From Daedaleopsis sinensis (lineage: Eukaryota > Basidiomycota > Agaricomycetes > Polyporales > Polyporaceae), in the NCBI GenBank assembly GCA_033807695.1, contig CM066300.1, forward strand, positions 1,550,001 through 1,614,000: a stretch of DNA of 64,000 nucleotides, in the 5' to 3' direction. This document shows positions 19,899 to 29,620 of the stretch, piece by piece; the first letter of the stretch is position 1, and every line of letters starts with the position of its first letter. The notes beneath the pieces were generated by a model. That model made no database searches. It was given only the letters and a program-made list of their open reading frames with translations, and had not been told where the DNA came from. Both the position numbers and the translations under genes were made by a program.

Positions 19899-22630
19899 TC
19901 AAGCTCTCCAAGGGGTGAATTTCACGAATTCTTGGGTCCGTAGGGTCTTAGGTATCTCAACCTCGGCAGGAGAAGGAGAGCGCTTGCATTTGCCTGCTGT
20001 GGAAGAGAGGATCTCCTCAACGAGATATATACCGTGCTTCAGATCGATTTCAAGTTCAAAGACGTGTTGAGGTATTTTAGACCCGATACGCTTGTTGCTA
20101 AGCACCTGAAGTGCTGACAAGAGCAGCTGCTTCAGAGCCTCAATCTGAATTCGCGGTCCTAGAATTGATGTCATCTTATATCAGCTTGAGAAATAGGGAT
20201 AAAGACTCAGAGACATTCACATACTCCTGTAACGGCCGGGCTGTGTCAAGGAGATCGCCATCCGTGCGAGCATTCGGGAGACTCCTGGATGGACCCCTTT
20301 CGTGGCATGTCCATCGCTCTCGGTCTCAACCTCTTGACAGGCAAGAGTGTGCTGTAGGGACTCCCAAGTAAGAAAGTGACCGCCAACGGCCACCGTCTTG
20401 ACCGGGGTGTAGACCATATGGAAGGTCCCAGGACATTGGATCCTTAATCTTATGTTAAAACTGCAATACCAAATATGACAAACATTCATACGCACAACAC
20501 AGAACCCGGTTGAAGGACTACTGTTCCGACATCAAAATCCTCCGCGATAATCTCAGGAACGTCGTAGTGTTGACAGCGAGCTAGCTTCATGAGGGCTTCC
20601 TTCTCGCTTTGAGCAGAGTGATTCCGTGCGCGAATCAGAGTCCACATCTTGCCCCCATCGAGGACAGTGACCCACGTAGCCATCCCGTGGGCGTCGTGGC
20701 GAGGGTATGTCAAATATCCTCCATTCGTCATCAGAGCCCAGCTGGTGAGTTTTAGAACGTCAAACGGTAGAGACTCCAGCCCTTCTTTTGGTGGAAGTGG
20801 CGCATCAGGATGGAGGGAGTACTGTCCAATGTGCCTGGTCTGTTTGATAGCCGCGATATCGTCGGATATTCCCCTTGGATCCTTGTAAGTAATGTTACAT
20901 TCGGAGACAAGTGATTTCTCACTCTATGAATGCAGGCTGTGGTCCGCAGAGCAGGGGGACCAGTAGATCGGCACATTGAGTGGGATCTTCAGCTGTTTCG
21001 AGGAATTGCCTCAGTGTGCCTTCGTGACAAGGCCCATCAGGTGCTGTCACATTTGATCGCCGGTCCGCAGGAAAGCGAGGACGCTCCTGGGCATCTACGC
21101 ACAGAGATGAGAGTAGTAGTATATGCCGTGAAAAGATAAGAGGACCTTACCATGCCAGTTAACCTTTTTGTCAAGTGCGTAGAAGATACTCGGCGCTGAT
21201 GCAGTGTTCCAACCCCAGAATCGTTTTTCGGAGTAGGACCAATTCGAGACTACAACCGAGCGGCCACGTTGCAGGCTGTTCCGGATCGAGGACATCATGT
21301 CGTGTAACGCGGTTATCGTTGAGACATCTTGCAAGTCCAGTGTGTCGACCAAAGGCGCATTACTGTCACCTATTGGTGCTGTTGCGTCGCTAGCATGCTG
21401 CGCGAGCCACCGGACCATGCGACAGTCGGAATCCTTCAGGGATGTGAGTCGGCGAGAGCAACATAGATAGATATAGCTGCTCACAACATCCTCAGGCCTC
21501 TCGTTTCCGTCGAGAAAACTGCCCTCGGCGATGAAGGGCAAGTAAGTTTGCATGCCATTCCACCACGTGCACGTGGAGGTACCTTCGGGGAACTGGGTGG
21601 ATGCTGCATGTGGTAGAAGTGCGTCGCGTGTCGTGGAAGGAGCAAGACGGCAAGGAATATCAGGATCGTCGGTAGCAATGGAGCTCTCGCCGGAAGACAG
21701 GAGCGGAAGATTCAGAGGCGAATGGGGCGGCGGATGCAGCTCTTTCGGGGAAGGCTGCAACGGAGGTGCACGCGTGGGAGTATTCGGGATGTGAGGATGG
21801 AGAGGAGAGTCTTCGCATGCCGACCCTTGGATATGTGAGGAGCCGGTTTGCACAGGCTGTTGGGACAGACGAGATGACCCGAGACGTCTTTGTCAGAATA
21901 AAATGCCACATACCTTTGCTACCTCCAACTGTCTGAGCTTCTCGATCGCCATGTGGCCTTCTGAAGATAGCGAGGCCGGAGCCTCCGGTATAGACCTGCA
22001 CGAGGCCAGTGACGCGGCAGACGCAATCCGCTTAGCAAAGCGCACCGTGAAGGCAGCCAAACGATCGGCAAGCAGATGAGTCCAAGTGGGTGCATCGAGC
22101 TCATCCCGATATGGACCGCGATTGTATGTCTGGCGGTGGGTATTGAATGTGCGCTGAGCTACCCAGGTCAAACGACACTTGGCATTGAAGGTCAGCACCA
22201 ATTTCGTAACGCCAGGATGGTTGGTACCAAGCACTTGACTCCCCAGCGATTTCCAGGTTACTCCATTATGAACGGCGATGATGCCGGAACCACGGATTCC
22301 TAGGTCGGCCGCAATGAAGATATCCCCGATGCTCCCTAAGCCAAGGGGTAGATGTAAGTCGCCCACAATCATGTAGCGGTTTATGCAATAGTTATCGCGG
22401 GAATTGTTTTTAATTCTGCGCCGAGACTCGAAAGGGAACGATGCTGTATACGTAGGGATCGTAATCACGTCTCCCTCAACGTATACACAGCAGCCAGGTC
22501 GTTGCTCTAGATCGGCGATGTATCTAAGCTCATTCTCAGCTAATAAATTCATCCCGTCATGAGAGTCCGTCTCAGAAGAAGAGGAGGATGACCCACAAAT
22601 TACAGGTGGTGGCCCGGGGAGGATGTGCAT
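19899..22630 (-). CDS. JmjC-like (cupin fold) domain protein, possibly inactive
   Basis: Six exons (22630-21914, 21856-21151, 21094-20923, 20873-20496, 20442-20225, 20158-19899) join in frame to 816 residues. The first 500 residues are not recognised. The region about 560-690 resembles fungal JmjC proteins: LMTNGGYLTYPRHDAHG, MATWVTVLDGGKMWTLI, VGTVVLQPGSV and CPGTFHMVYTPVKTVAVG, then HFLTWESL. The distal metal histidine is present (PGTFH, about 666), but where the HxD pair is expected the sequence reads Arg-His-Asp (about 590-592), so the first metal-ligand His may be lost. Active JmjC proteins are Fe(II)/2-oxoglutarate oxygenases such as histone demethylases. The gene lies between two direct repeats. 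Start chosen at the first ATG; the upstream frame is open only through non-ATG codons. Confidence 0.7.
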
Positions 22631-23064
22631 CGCGGATATTGTGTTGGAATCGTTACCGTACAATGAACAAAGCGGCAGGTCGAGCGGAGAAGAGAGCCGC
22701 GCGCCAGTGTCAGCCCGCTGGGCTTGTGCCAATAATAGACGCTGATACTCGTGGCTGTTCGCTACCGCACAATATTGATTGACTTAGGTCTGCTCTTAGT
22801 TCAACCTGCTTTCTGCAGCCTGCTAGTGCTACTCCAACTTACGGTCTTGCTGAGCTTATGTACTTATGAGACTCTGCGACAACAATACATGAAGACCATG
22901 ACTTCAGGAAGTGCAATATCTGCAGGGTGGGAGTCGAGTCTGGTGGGAGTAGTCCATGGTGCGAACTTTAGTGAGACTGTTGAGGTAGTTAGAACCTCCT
23001 CCCTCCTGTCCCTACCACATTCTGCGCCCACCTTCCACCGTATCCTCGACATACGACCTATCAG
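22631..23064. promoter_or_regulatory. Divergent region JmjC-like gene / NmrA-like gene
   Basis: Contains copy 2 of the direct repeat and the upstream regions of both genes. No TATA box clear. Confidence 0.4.
22716..22876 (+). repeat. Diverged direct repeat, copy 2
   Basis: Partner of the repeat at 19397-19587, about 30 nt shorter. The best blocks are its first 20 nt and the final ACTTATGAGACTCTG. It sits about 85 bp upstream of the JmjC-like start codon, while copy 1 sits about 130 bp upstream of the F-box start, in the same relative orientation. Confidence 0.55.
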
Positions 23065-23730
23065 ATGCACTTGTTGATATTGGGCGGTACTGGACCATGC
23101 GGTATTCAGCTCATCGAGCAAGCTCTTCAACTCAACCATACACTCGTCGTGTACGCTCGGTCTCCCAAGAAGATCCCCGAATCCATCACCGCATCTCCCT
23201 CTGTGACAGTAGCAGTCGGTGACCTGAGCGACGCTGAGAAGCTCGCCGCCGCCATGGAGGGTGTCCACGCCGTCTTGTCCGCACTAGGACCCGCTGTCAA
23301 GAACGGCCCCCTTCATCCTTCCAACACGCCCCTTGCCCACGCCTACGCCCTGATCCTCGACATCATGAAGCAGCGGAACGTGAAACGCCTCATCGCGCTA
23401 GGTACACCCAGCATGAAGGACCCGCACGACAAGTTCAGTCTCGTGTTCACTGCGTTGGTCAGTGGCGTCGCTGTCTTCGCCCACAACGCCTACAAAGATG
23501 TCGTGGCCATCGGCGAGACCATCAGGGCCGTGCCCCCTGGAGAGCTGGTGTGGACGATTGCGAGGGTCCCATTGTTGACGGAGAAACCTGAAAGGGACGT
23601 CGTCGCTGGGTATGTCGGAGACGGAAAGACAGGAACGAGATTGTCTCGGGCGGCGTTCGCCGCGTTCGTCCTGAAAGAACTGGAAGAAAACCAGTGGTGC
23701 GGGAAGGCACCACTCATCGCATCCCCTTGA
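23065..23730 (+). CDS. NAD(P)-binding NmrA/SDR-like protein
   Basis: A single exon encodes 221 residues starting MHLLILGGTGPCGIQLIEQA, a Rossmann first strand with a GGTGxxG dinucleotide-binding turn. VGDLSDAEKLAAAMEGVHAVLSALGP is the second Rossmann hallmark (acidic residue and the following strand). NVKRLIALGTPSM occupies the active-site strand but lacks the Tyr-x-x-x-Lys of classical SDRs, which fits atypical NmrA-like/isoflavone-reductase-like members. Such proteins are either redox sensors or small oxidoreductases; the substrate cannot be told. No membrane segment or signal. Neighbours give no pathway hint. Confidence 0.85.
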   Translation: MHLLILGGTGPCGIQLIEQALQLNHTLVVYARSPKKIPESITASPSVTVAVGDLSDAEKLAAAMEGVHAVLSALGPAVKNGPLHPSNTPLAHAYALILDIMKQRNVKRLIALGTPSMKDPHDKFSLVFTALVSGVAVFAHNAYKDVVAIGETIRAVPPGELVWTIARVPLLTEKPERDVVAGYVGDGKTGTRLSRAAFAAFVLKELEENQWCGKAPLIASP

Positions 23731-24076
23731 CGTAGTGAGTAGTACCGTTGTACTCGTCTTCCCGCTGAAGCACTGAGCGTCCGGGACAGGTCGCGGATGT
23801 GTAAGATAGCACATCCCCGTGTACTTGTACCTGCAGTTCATGTGGAAGTGAGGGCCTTAACGAACGCAGCGCGATAGGATCGCCATAACAATGTGCAAAC
23901 ACGACAGGGATGCAAACGAGTGGTTTGATATTGTGGCAGTGCTGTCAGCTGAAGCCGAACGCTCCACTGAAGTAAAGTTGATACAAGCGGCGTCGTACCA
24001 GGGGTTACCAGTGGTCCGCAAGTTACAAGTACAGTGATCTGTCGTTCTATGGTGATGACGAGCAGCTAGGTGCGTC
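23731..24076. other. Convergent intergenic region
   Basis: 3' flanks of the NmrA-like gene (+) and the hypothetical gene (-). Nothing recognised. Confidence 0.4.
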
Positions 24077-24856
24077 CTAAGTCATCCATCCGCACATTGC
24101 CATACGACTGAGTCCGTTTTGTCCGCTACTATGATTGTCCGCATTCGATGTAGGTTTTTTCTCCAGAACATCCGCATGGTGCCCCTCATCTCCTTCGTCC
24201 AACCAGTCGTCCTCGTCCGCGCACGGTACCAGGTCATGGTCATCAAACTCTGACCTCCTGCACAATCCTCCTACACATTCATCTCTCCACGGCGGCGGAG
24301 CGACTCGGCGGAGCTCAACCAGCTTCGCCGTCCTCGACGCCAACGCATGCGAGGGCAAGGGCTTGCTTTTGTCCAGCGGCCTCGCACCCCGCACCACGTC
24401 CGGCACATTGGGGAACGTCAGCTCGACCGCGTGCACGGTGTTCTTCGCACACTCGTTGACGATGGTGGCCTTCGCGCGGCCGTTCGGTTTCTCGACTATG
24501 CGCGTGACGCTCCCTAGGACGTGAGGGTCGTACGACTGGAAGCTGCGGCCAGGCCGAGACGAGCGGTAGGTGGGTGTAGAGAGGGCGAGGAGTCTGACAC
24601 GCGCTCCTTCGTACAGCTGGGCCGTCGGCCACGACACGAGCGTGTAGAGATGCGACTTTCTGAAGCCCTGCCTCTTCTTCGACCTCGGTGTGAAGGCTAG
24701 CCACTTGGCCACAAGTACGATGGTGGACCGCTGCGAGGGAGACGTCTGGGAGGAGTGAGGGTCGTGATGCATGTAGCAGCTGGCGGGGTCGCGGGGTTGT
24801 TGACTCATGAGGCCTCGAGGGCTGCGAGTCCGTGGAGCGAGGTCATGTAAGTTCAT
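24077..24856 (-). CDS. Hypothetical protein
   Basis: Not recognised. One open frame from an ATG at 24854-24856 gives 259 residues. The middle (about 50-180: VAKWLAFTPRSKKRQGFRK, LYTLVSWPTAQLYEGARVRL, SVTRIVEKPNGRAKATIVNE, VELTFPNVPDVV) alternates hydrophobic and basic residues in a way that looks folded. The C-terminal third is Asp/Glu/His-rich. No signal peptide or membrane segment. The continuous length and composition favour a real gene, but antisense frames are also open for 129 residues, so the call is uncertain. An intron near either end cannot be excluded. Confidence 0.45.
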   Translation of the reverse strand: MNLHDLAPRTRSPRGLMSQQPRDPASCYMHHDPHSSQTSPSQRSTIVLVAKWLAFTPRSKKRQGFRKSHLYTLVSWPTAQLYEGARVRLLALSTPTYRSSRPGRSFQSYDPHVLGSVTRIVEKPNGRAKATIVNECAKNTVHAVELTFPNVPDVVRGARPLDKSKPLPSHALASRTAKLVELRRVAPPPWRDECVGGLCRRSEFDDHDLVPCADEDDWLDEGDEGHHADVLEKKPTSNADNHSSGQNGLSRMAMCGWMT

Positions 24857-26466
24857 CTCTCCGGGAACTCGCGCGAGACGCTGTCAGGGGATTCGGCTCA
24901 CATCGTGCGGATTTGGCCAGGAAAGTGCTTGCTAGCGAGAAAGGGTGGGACACTGGCCATGCCGAAGGCTTGCCGGCGATAGCATGAGGATGCCACAGTA
25001 CATCTGCTCCTTTATGGCTGGGCACACTCTTACCCAGGTTCCAGAATTAGGTGCACTACCGGATCTCGGTCAGCAGCTACCCCAGTACGGTCGTCAACGC
25101 GTCAACGTTGATAGCAACTGCTACCTGATTCAACCTCTACCAACCACCCGAGGAACCTGATGGGTTGATTCCCCATTATATGCATCGGCTCATACTCGAC
25201 ATCGACTCACAGGACTTGACAGCACCCTTCCTGCCTCACTATCGTAATCTCTAGCTCATTCCTGTAGTGATTCGCTGAGCAACACACACGCTGCGGACCG
25301 TCCACCCCGTTTGCCCACCAACTCTTTTGCTCATGCATGTGGCCCCATCGTCAGCCTCATCCAGACTCTATTCAACCACAGGTTCTTGTCCTGAGAACCT
25401 CGATCGCCTCTATTCACTCACACGGCCACTCGCTATTCCTACAGCTCACGCTCGTTCCACGACCCGGGCCTCAATGTTCAACCTGCGCGGCACCTCTCAC
25501 ATTCCCATGCAACCTTTCCACATCGCCGGTCTAGAGGCGTCGAGCCACAAGATCGATATCGGAGCAGCTTCCGCTATCCCCCTTCTCGACGCAGATAGAA
25601 TACTCGTACTCTTATTCGCCTAGACACACACGCCCAACCACTCTTCGCGCGAAGCTTACGCCCGCTCCTGCCCGCCGCCAACACCCACGGCCGCCTCGAG
25701 AACGAGCACCATGGCTTCGAGAGGAGAAGACGCGCCCGCGGCGGTTTTTGTCGACGTGCTGGGCTGCCCGAGACGCATCCTGGCCCAGACGTGCGCCGCG
25801 ACGTACGCACAATAACCATCGCCGCGTGCGTCATGGCCGCAGCGACAGGACCTGTCTGCTTGGCTCCTTCAACTTTCCCGGCCCGCGACGCCCCTGCGAC
25901 CCAAATCCCCGTCGTCGGCTCCCCGGTTCCGATCCCATGGCGCTGGAGGCCCACGTTCGCGCGTTGATGTGCGCAGGATGTACGTACAGGGTAGTGCGTT
26001 CGGTGGGTGTGCTTGAGGGGATCTGTCCGAAGCCCTTGGCGGGTTGAATTGGGCGTCGCGGAGGCATGAGCTGCTTGCAATTAGCCTATTCACCCCCGTG
26101 TGCTGAGCAATGCGCAGCATGCTACTGGTGCCCTGTGCCTGCACGCGCCTTCTGGCCGTAGGCGCGGCAAAGATAGCTCATAGTTCAGAGCTCGAAGCTC
26201 GAAGCCTGGGGCTGGGGCTGGAGCTGGAGAGGGATCCTCAGGTCAAGGCCGCTTCCGATATCGCTCAGGCATAATTGCGAAGCCAAGACTCGTGCGGTCT
26301 GCGGATTTTGGTATCTTCGAGCAGCAGTTGTCCCAGGCAGTCGGTCCGTGGACGTACGGGTACAATATATACATAGGATACGCTACTAAGCAGCCGATCG
26401 CGAGCCCTTCCGTATAGAGAAAATAGAGACTATAGAGACTAGCCAAGACCACCAGGGTTCGTCAAT
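24857..26466. other. Sparse region of about 1.6 kb
   Basis: No confident gene. A 97-residue frame (25333-25623, +) starts at an ATG and is preceded by TTATATGCAT about 155 bp upstream; it could be a small gene but has no supporting features. Around 25640-26080 several Arg-rich ORFs overlap on both strands, which is typical of GC-rich noncoding DNA. A short purine-rich tandem stretch lies at about 26188-26230. Confidence 0.4.
26188..26230. repeat. Short imperfect tandem repeats
   Basis: AGCTCGA occurs twice in tandem (GAGCTCGAAGCTCGAAG), followed by two GGGGCT units and two GGAGCT units. It looks like local slippage DNA without coding potential. Confidence 0.4.
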
Positions 26467-26928
26467 TCAGCGTCGCGCGGATTTGCTCTTCTTCGGGTTA
26501 CCCCACGCCAAGTTGTCATCATCGAGCATCTCGGCCTGTCGCGCCAAGGGGGTCAGCGTGTGTCACTGCGTCCATTGTGCCATGCCATAAGTTCAACTCA
26601 CATAGTTTGATACGCCCGCGCTCGGACTCGCCGACTGAGATGTGGGTTGACGCTGGGGTAGGAGCCCCGGCTACGATGAGAAGAGGCGTATCATGAGTAT
26701 CGGCCGGGAGAGACAAAGATAGGCAGACTCACAATCTGCACAAAGGATACCGGCGATGTCGCGGAGACATCGCTCAGCATGGATGACCGCCGCGACCCGG
26801 TGCTAGCGGACGACTAGCACAACACGGCGACGGCGAAGTCAGCATCTCGACTTGTACGTCACGCGAGCATGACATGAAAGCACCTGGGATGATGACGAGG
26901 ATGTCTTGAACAGCGACAAGCGAGGCAT
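26467..26928 (-). CDS. Small multi-exon protein, paralogue of the gene at 10.3-10.9 kb
   Basis: Not a named family. Four short exons (26928-26884, 26813-26733, 26670-26602, 26535-26467) with GT/AG borders, all junctions phase 0, give 87 residues. It starts MPRLSLFKTSSSSSQ, continues with Ser/Thr-rich exon 2 (GSRRSSMLSDVS), a Pro/Gln/Ser-rich exon 3, and ends AEMLDDDNLAWGNPKKSKSARR. The last exon matches the last exon of the gene at 10282-10880 (VAEMLDDENSAW) and begins at the same point relative to that motif, which argues that both are real and related. The tail after the motif is strongly basic here and absent there. No signal peptide or membrane segment. Function unknown; nuclear or regulatory roles would be speculation. 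Confidence 0.65.
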
Positions 26929-28257
26929 GGTGTGGGGAACTGCGCAGCAGACGTCGATGCGGGGTATAAGTAGCAGGTGCGGGGGTGGACAGCGAGCAGA
27001 CAGAGCGCTGTTCAGAGGCTGGCAGCGGAGATCTGGCTAGGTCGCGGTGGACTCATCCCTCTTATATCCCTCAGAACCACAGGCAGCGGGCCACATCCCA
27101 TCTGGAATCTTGTTTGCATCAGACCGGTGCATCTCTCGCCGCCCGTGCCATCCAGGCATCCAGCCACATGCCCGCGAACCTGCGCGACAGGGCGCCCCAG
27201 TCAGAAGCCCAGGTATCCACACCACTCGCGATCATGCCGACTCGGATCGCATGCCCGTCCGGTGTGCTCGCCCAGCAGCCTGCGTGGCCGCTCCGCGCCG
27301 TTGCCCACGGAGCGCATGCAGAATACGGCGTTCCGCACAGAAGGTCGAACAGGTCCCCAGCTGGCCTCAGCTGCCAGTGCTTTGCAGCCCTGGGAGACAG
27401 GATTTAGGCTCTCGACCGCCTGGCTGCGTGTTCTTGCCATCAAACAGAAGCAGATTCCCATAATAGGCGGACATTTCGCACCTCGTATTTTTGGACGTTG
27501 CGTAACGGCGTCTTGACTGTAATAGAGCGGCACATGATTTTTCAGCGAAGGAAGAAAACAAACAGATGGTCTGGAAACATCCGCGGAGAAAGGCACGACT
27601 TCAGCCAACCCGCATCAACCACAACGAGAGCAGTGGGAAAGAGGTCCTAACCTCGCAGTAACTGCACAGAACATTTTAGATGATACCATTACACCGGCAT
27701 GAGATCACTGTCTCGTCACGATAAGGATCGAAGAGAGCGTTAAGAGTCACGGAAGGCTCCCTGGATGCCCCAGAGTAGAGAAACACGTCAAGAGGTGGCA
27801 GATGCCCACATGCCGAACGAAAGGGCGGGGCGCATGATCACCGGACATCTTCTCCGGCAAGACCAGTAGCCTGCGCAGCAGAGAATGCGTGATATAGTGT
27901 GGTAAGCGATAGAGAAACATACCAAGAGAGTACTCGCACTGATAATAGAACTCGCGCATGAGTTGCCCATCAATAAGGACAGAGCATGCTTGTGCAAAGT
28001 GTCGGCACTATGATTTGGAATGTCCGTTCGGATGAAATAGCGCGAGACACAGCGAAGCGTATCTTGTGAACCAATGATGTCTATGCGATATCTGAAGTGG
28101 TAGTGCATGATGAGAATGATAAACTTAGGAGTAGGAGTGTCACGCACCATGTACCAATGCCTGATATGTGGACGGGGAAGCTCTTCGTATACAGCAACTC
28201 GACGCGATGGACACTTGAATCAACTTCCCTGTCGGCGGCGCCATGTGGATAACATAT
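26929..28257. other. Sparse region of about 1.3 kb
   Basis: Promoter side of the small-protein gene and 3' flank of ATP11. Overlapping Arg/Pro/His-rich frames of up to 179 codons occur at 26977-27516 on the plus strand and 27201-27608 on the minus strand, without recognisable domains. No repeat or TE signature found. Confidence 0.4.
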
Positions 28258-29434
28258 TCAAGCTGAGATATCGGTATGTTTCAGCAACTCTTCCCACTTG
28301 AAGTCCGCCGGTCTCTCGTGGAACGCCTTCAGGAGCGCGGCCCTCTCCTCAGACGCGTCGTTCCACAGATAAAATCTTTGTACGTGAATGGAGAGTAGTT
28401 GCGCATCCTGCTGGCTGAGCATGAAGCGCGCGCCGTCCTCCCCTGCTCCCACACCCGTCGCTCCTCCGGACGGCGTGATCTCCCCGCGTAGCAAAACGAG
28501 CCCGTGGGTTTTGACCAGGTCGGTATAGTGTGTCAAGGCGAGATAAGGAGTGGCGAAGGACTGCCGGAGTTTATATTCCTGAAGTGGGGTAAAGAGGATC
28601 GTGGATGTCTGCGGACTTGAGGAGGGTGTAGGCTGAGAGAACAAGTTGTTCGCGATGGTTGGCTCCGGCGGAGCGCCATGGAAGCCCCATTCCATGAGGT
28701 AAAACTCGTAAGCGGATTCCGTGGAACCTTCGACCTGCGCATTCTCTCGGGGGACAGGGAGAACGAATGTCGGGTACTTTGTCGCGACGTCCAGCATGTT
28801 CATGTAGCTTTCGACGGGAACCACCGCACAAAGGTAGCCGCGTCCAGTACCCCCTGAACGAGACTCGTGGTAGGCTCTCCATAGCAGAGATATTTGTTCG
28901 GCGGTGTGGGGGGTTTCTAATAGTTTTTCCAAGTTGAGGATACTTGAGAGTGGCTGATGATCCGACTTGAGGTCTGGCGGTAGTATAATTCACGGCTGCC
29001 CACGTACCTTCACGGGAGAACTGTCCTTTCTAGTCGAGCTTTTCGAAGGTGATGTTGTACGTGATGAGTCAGAAGAGGACGAACTACTCGCAGGTGGGGC
29101 TGTCGACGATGCCTTCATGGCCTCTTCCGCCGCACGCTGTCGCAGCCGTGCTCTCTCCTGCTCCCTAAGTTCCGCGCGCAGATCGGCCACACTTTTCCCT
29201 TGTCTGTCTGAGGCGTCAGCTTCTGTCAGAGAGCACACAAATAACGTCGACTCACTCTTGTGCGCGACGCTTTAGCTTTTCCGCATACTTTTCGTCATAG
29301 CTAACATTTGATGCCGCAAGACCAGAGTCCCGGGAAATTGACGTGATCGAGAACAGACGCAGATGAGCATGGTTGCTTGCAAAACTTTTTCTAGCAGAGG
29401 TGGAAACAACAGAGAGCCAAGGTCGCGACAGCAT
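28258..29434 (-). CDS. ATP11: Mitochondrial F1-ATPase assembly factor Atp11
   Basis: Three exons (29434-29256, 29203-29008, 28953-28258) encode 356 residues. The N-terminus (MLSRPWLSVVSTSARKSF...RLFSITSISR) is basic and hydroxylated like a mitochondrial presequence. A charged helical linker rich in Glu/Arg (ADLRAELREQERARLRQRA) and a Ser-rich stretch follow. The Atp11 domain begins with SSILNLEKLLETPHTAEQIS and continues with YHESRSGGTGRGYLCAVVP, YEFYLMEWGFHG, LFTPLQEYKLRQSFATPYL and LTHYTDLVKTHGLVLLRGE. Atp11 chaperones the free F1 beta subunit so that it does not aggregate before joining alpha. Length is close to the family norm. It is divergent from the GT49 gene with 186 bp between starts. 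Confidence 0.93.
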
Positions 29435-29620
29435 AGCTCGCCAGCGTGGAGGTCTGACAAGAACCTGTTACACGCTTAAGCGCCGACTATGCGAAATGAC
29501 GCTTCCCCACGAAAGGAAATCCCCGACGCTCTTAACTCTCAACCACAACCTCGGCACCGACCTCTAGTCTCTGTTGCGTCCCCTTTTTTCGCCTTGCTCT
29601 TCGACCCCGCGTGCTGCCAG
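29435..29620. promoter_or_regulatory. Bidirectional promoter ATP11/GT49
   Basis: 186 bp separates the two assigned start codons. An in-frame ATG at 29489 upstream of the assigned GT49 start would shrink it to 54 bp; I prefer the downstream ATG because it places the membrane anchor at the N-terminus. Confidence 0.45.

Noticed and set aside
21563..21576. CCACGTGCACGTGG perfect palindrome as a transcription-factor site
   Set aside because: It lies inside a coding exon of the JmjC-like gene, so a regulatory role is not supported.
26977..27516. 179-codon plus-strand ORF
   Set aside because: Pro/Arg/Ser-rich, overlapped by several equally open frames, no domain or splice pattern.
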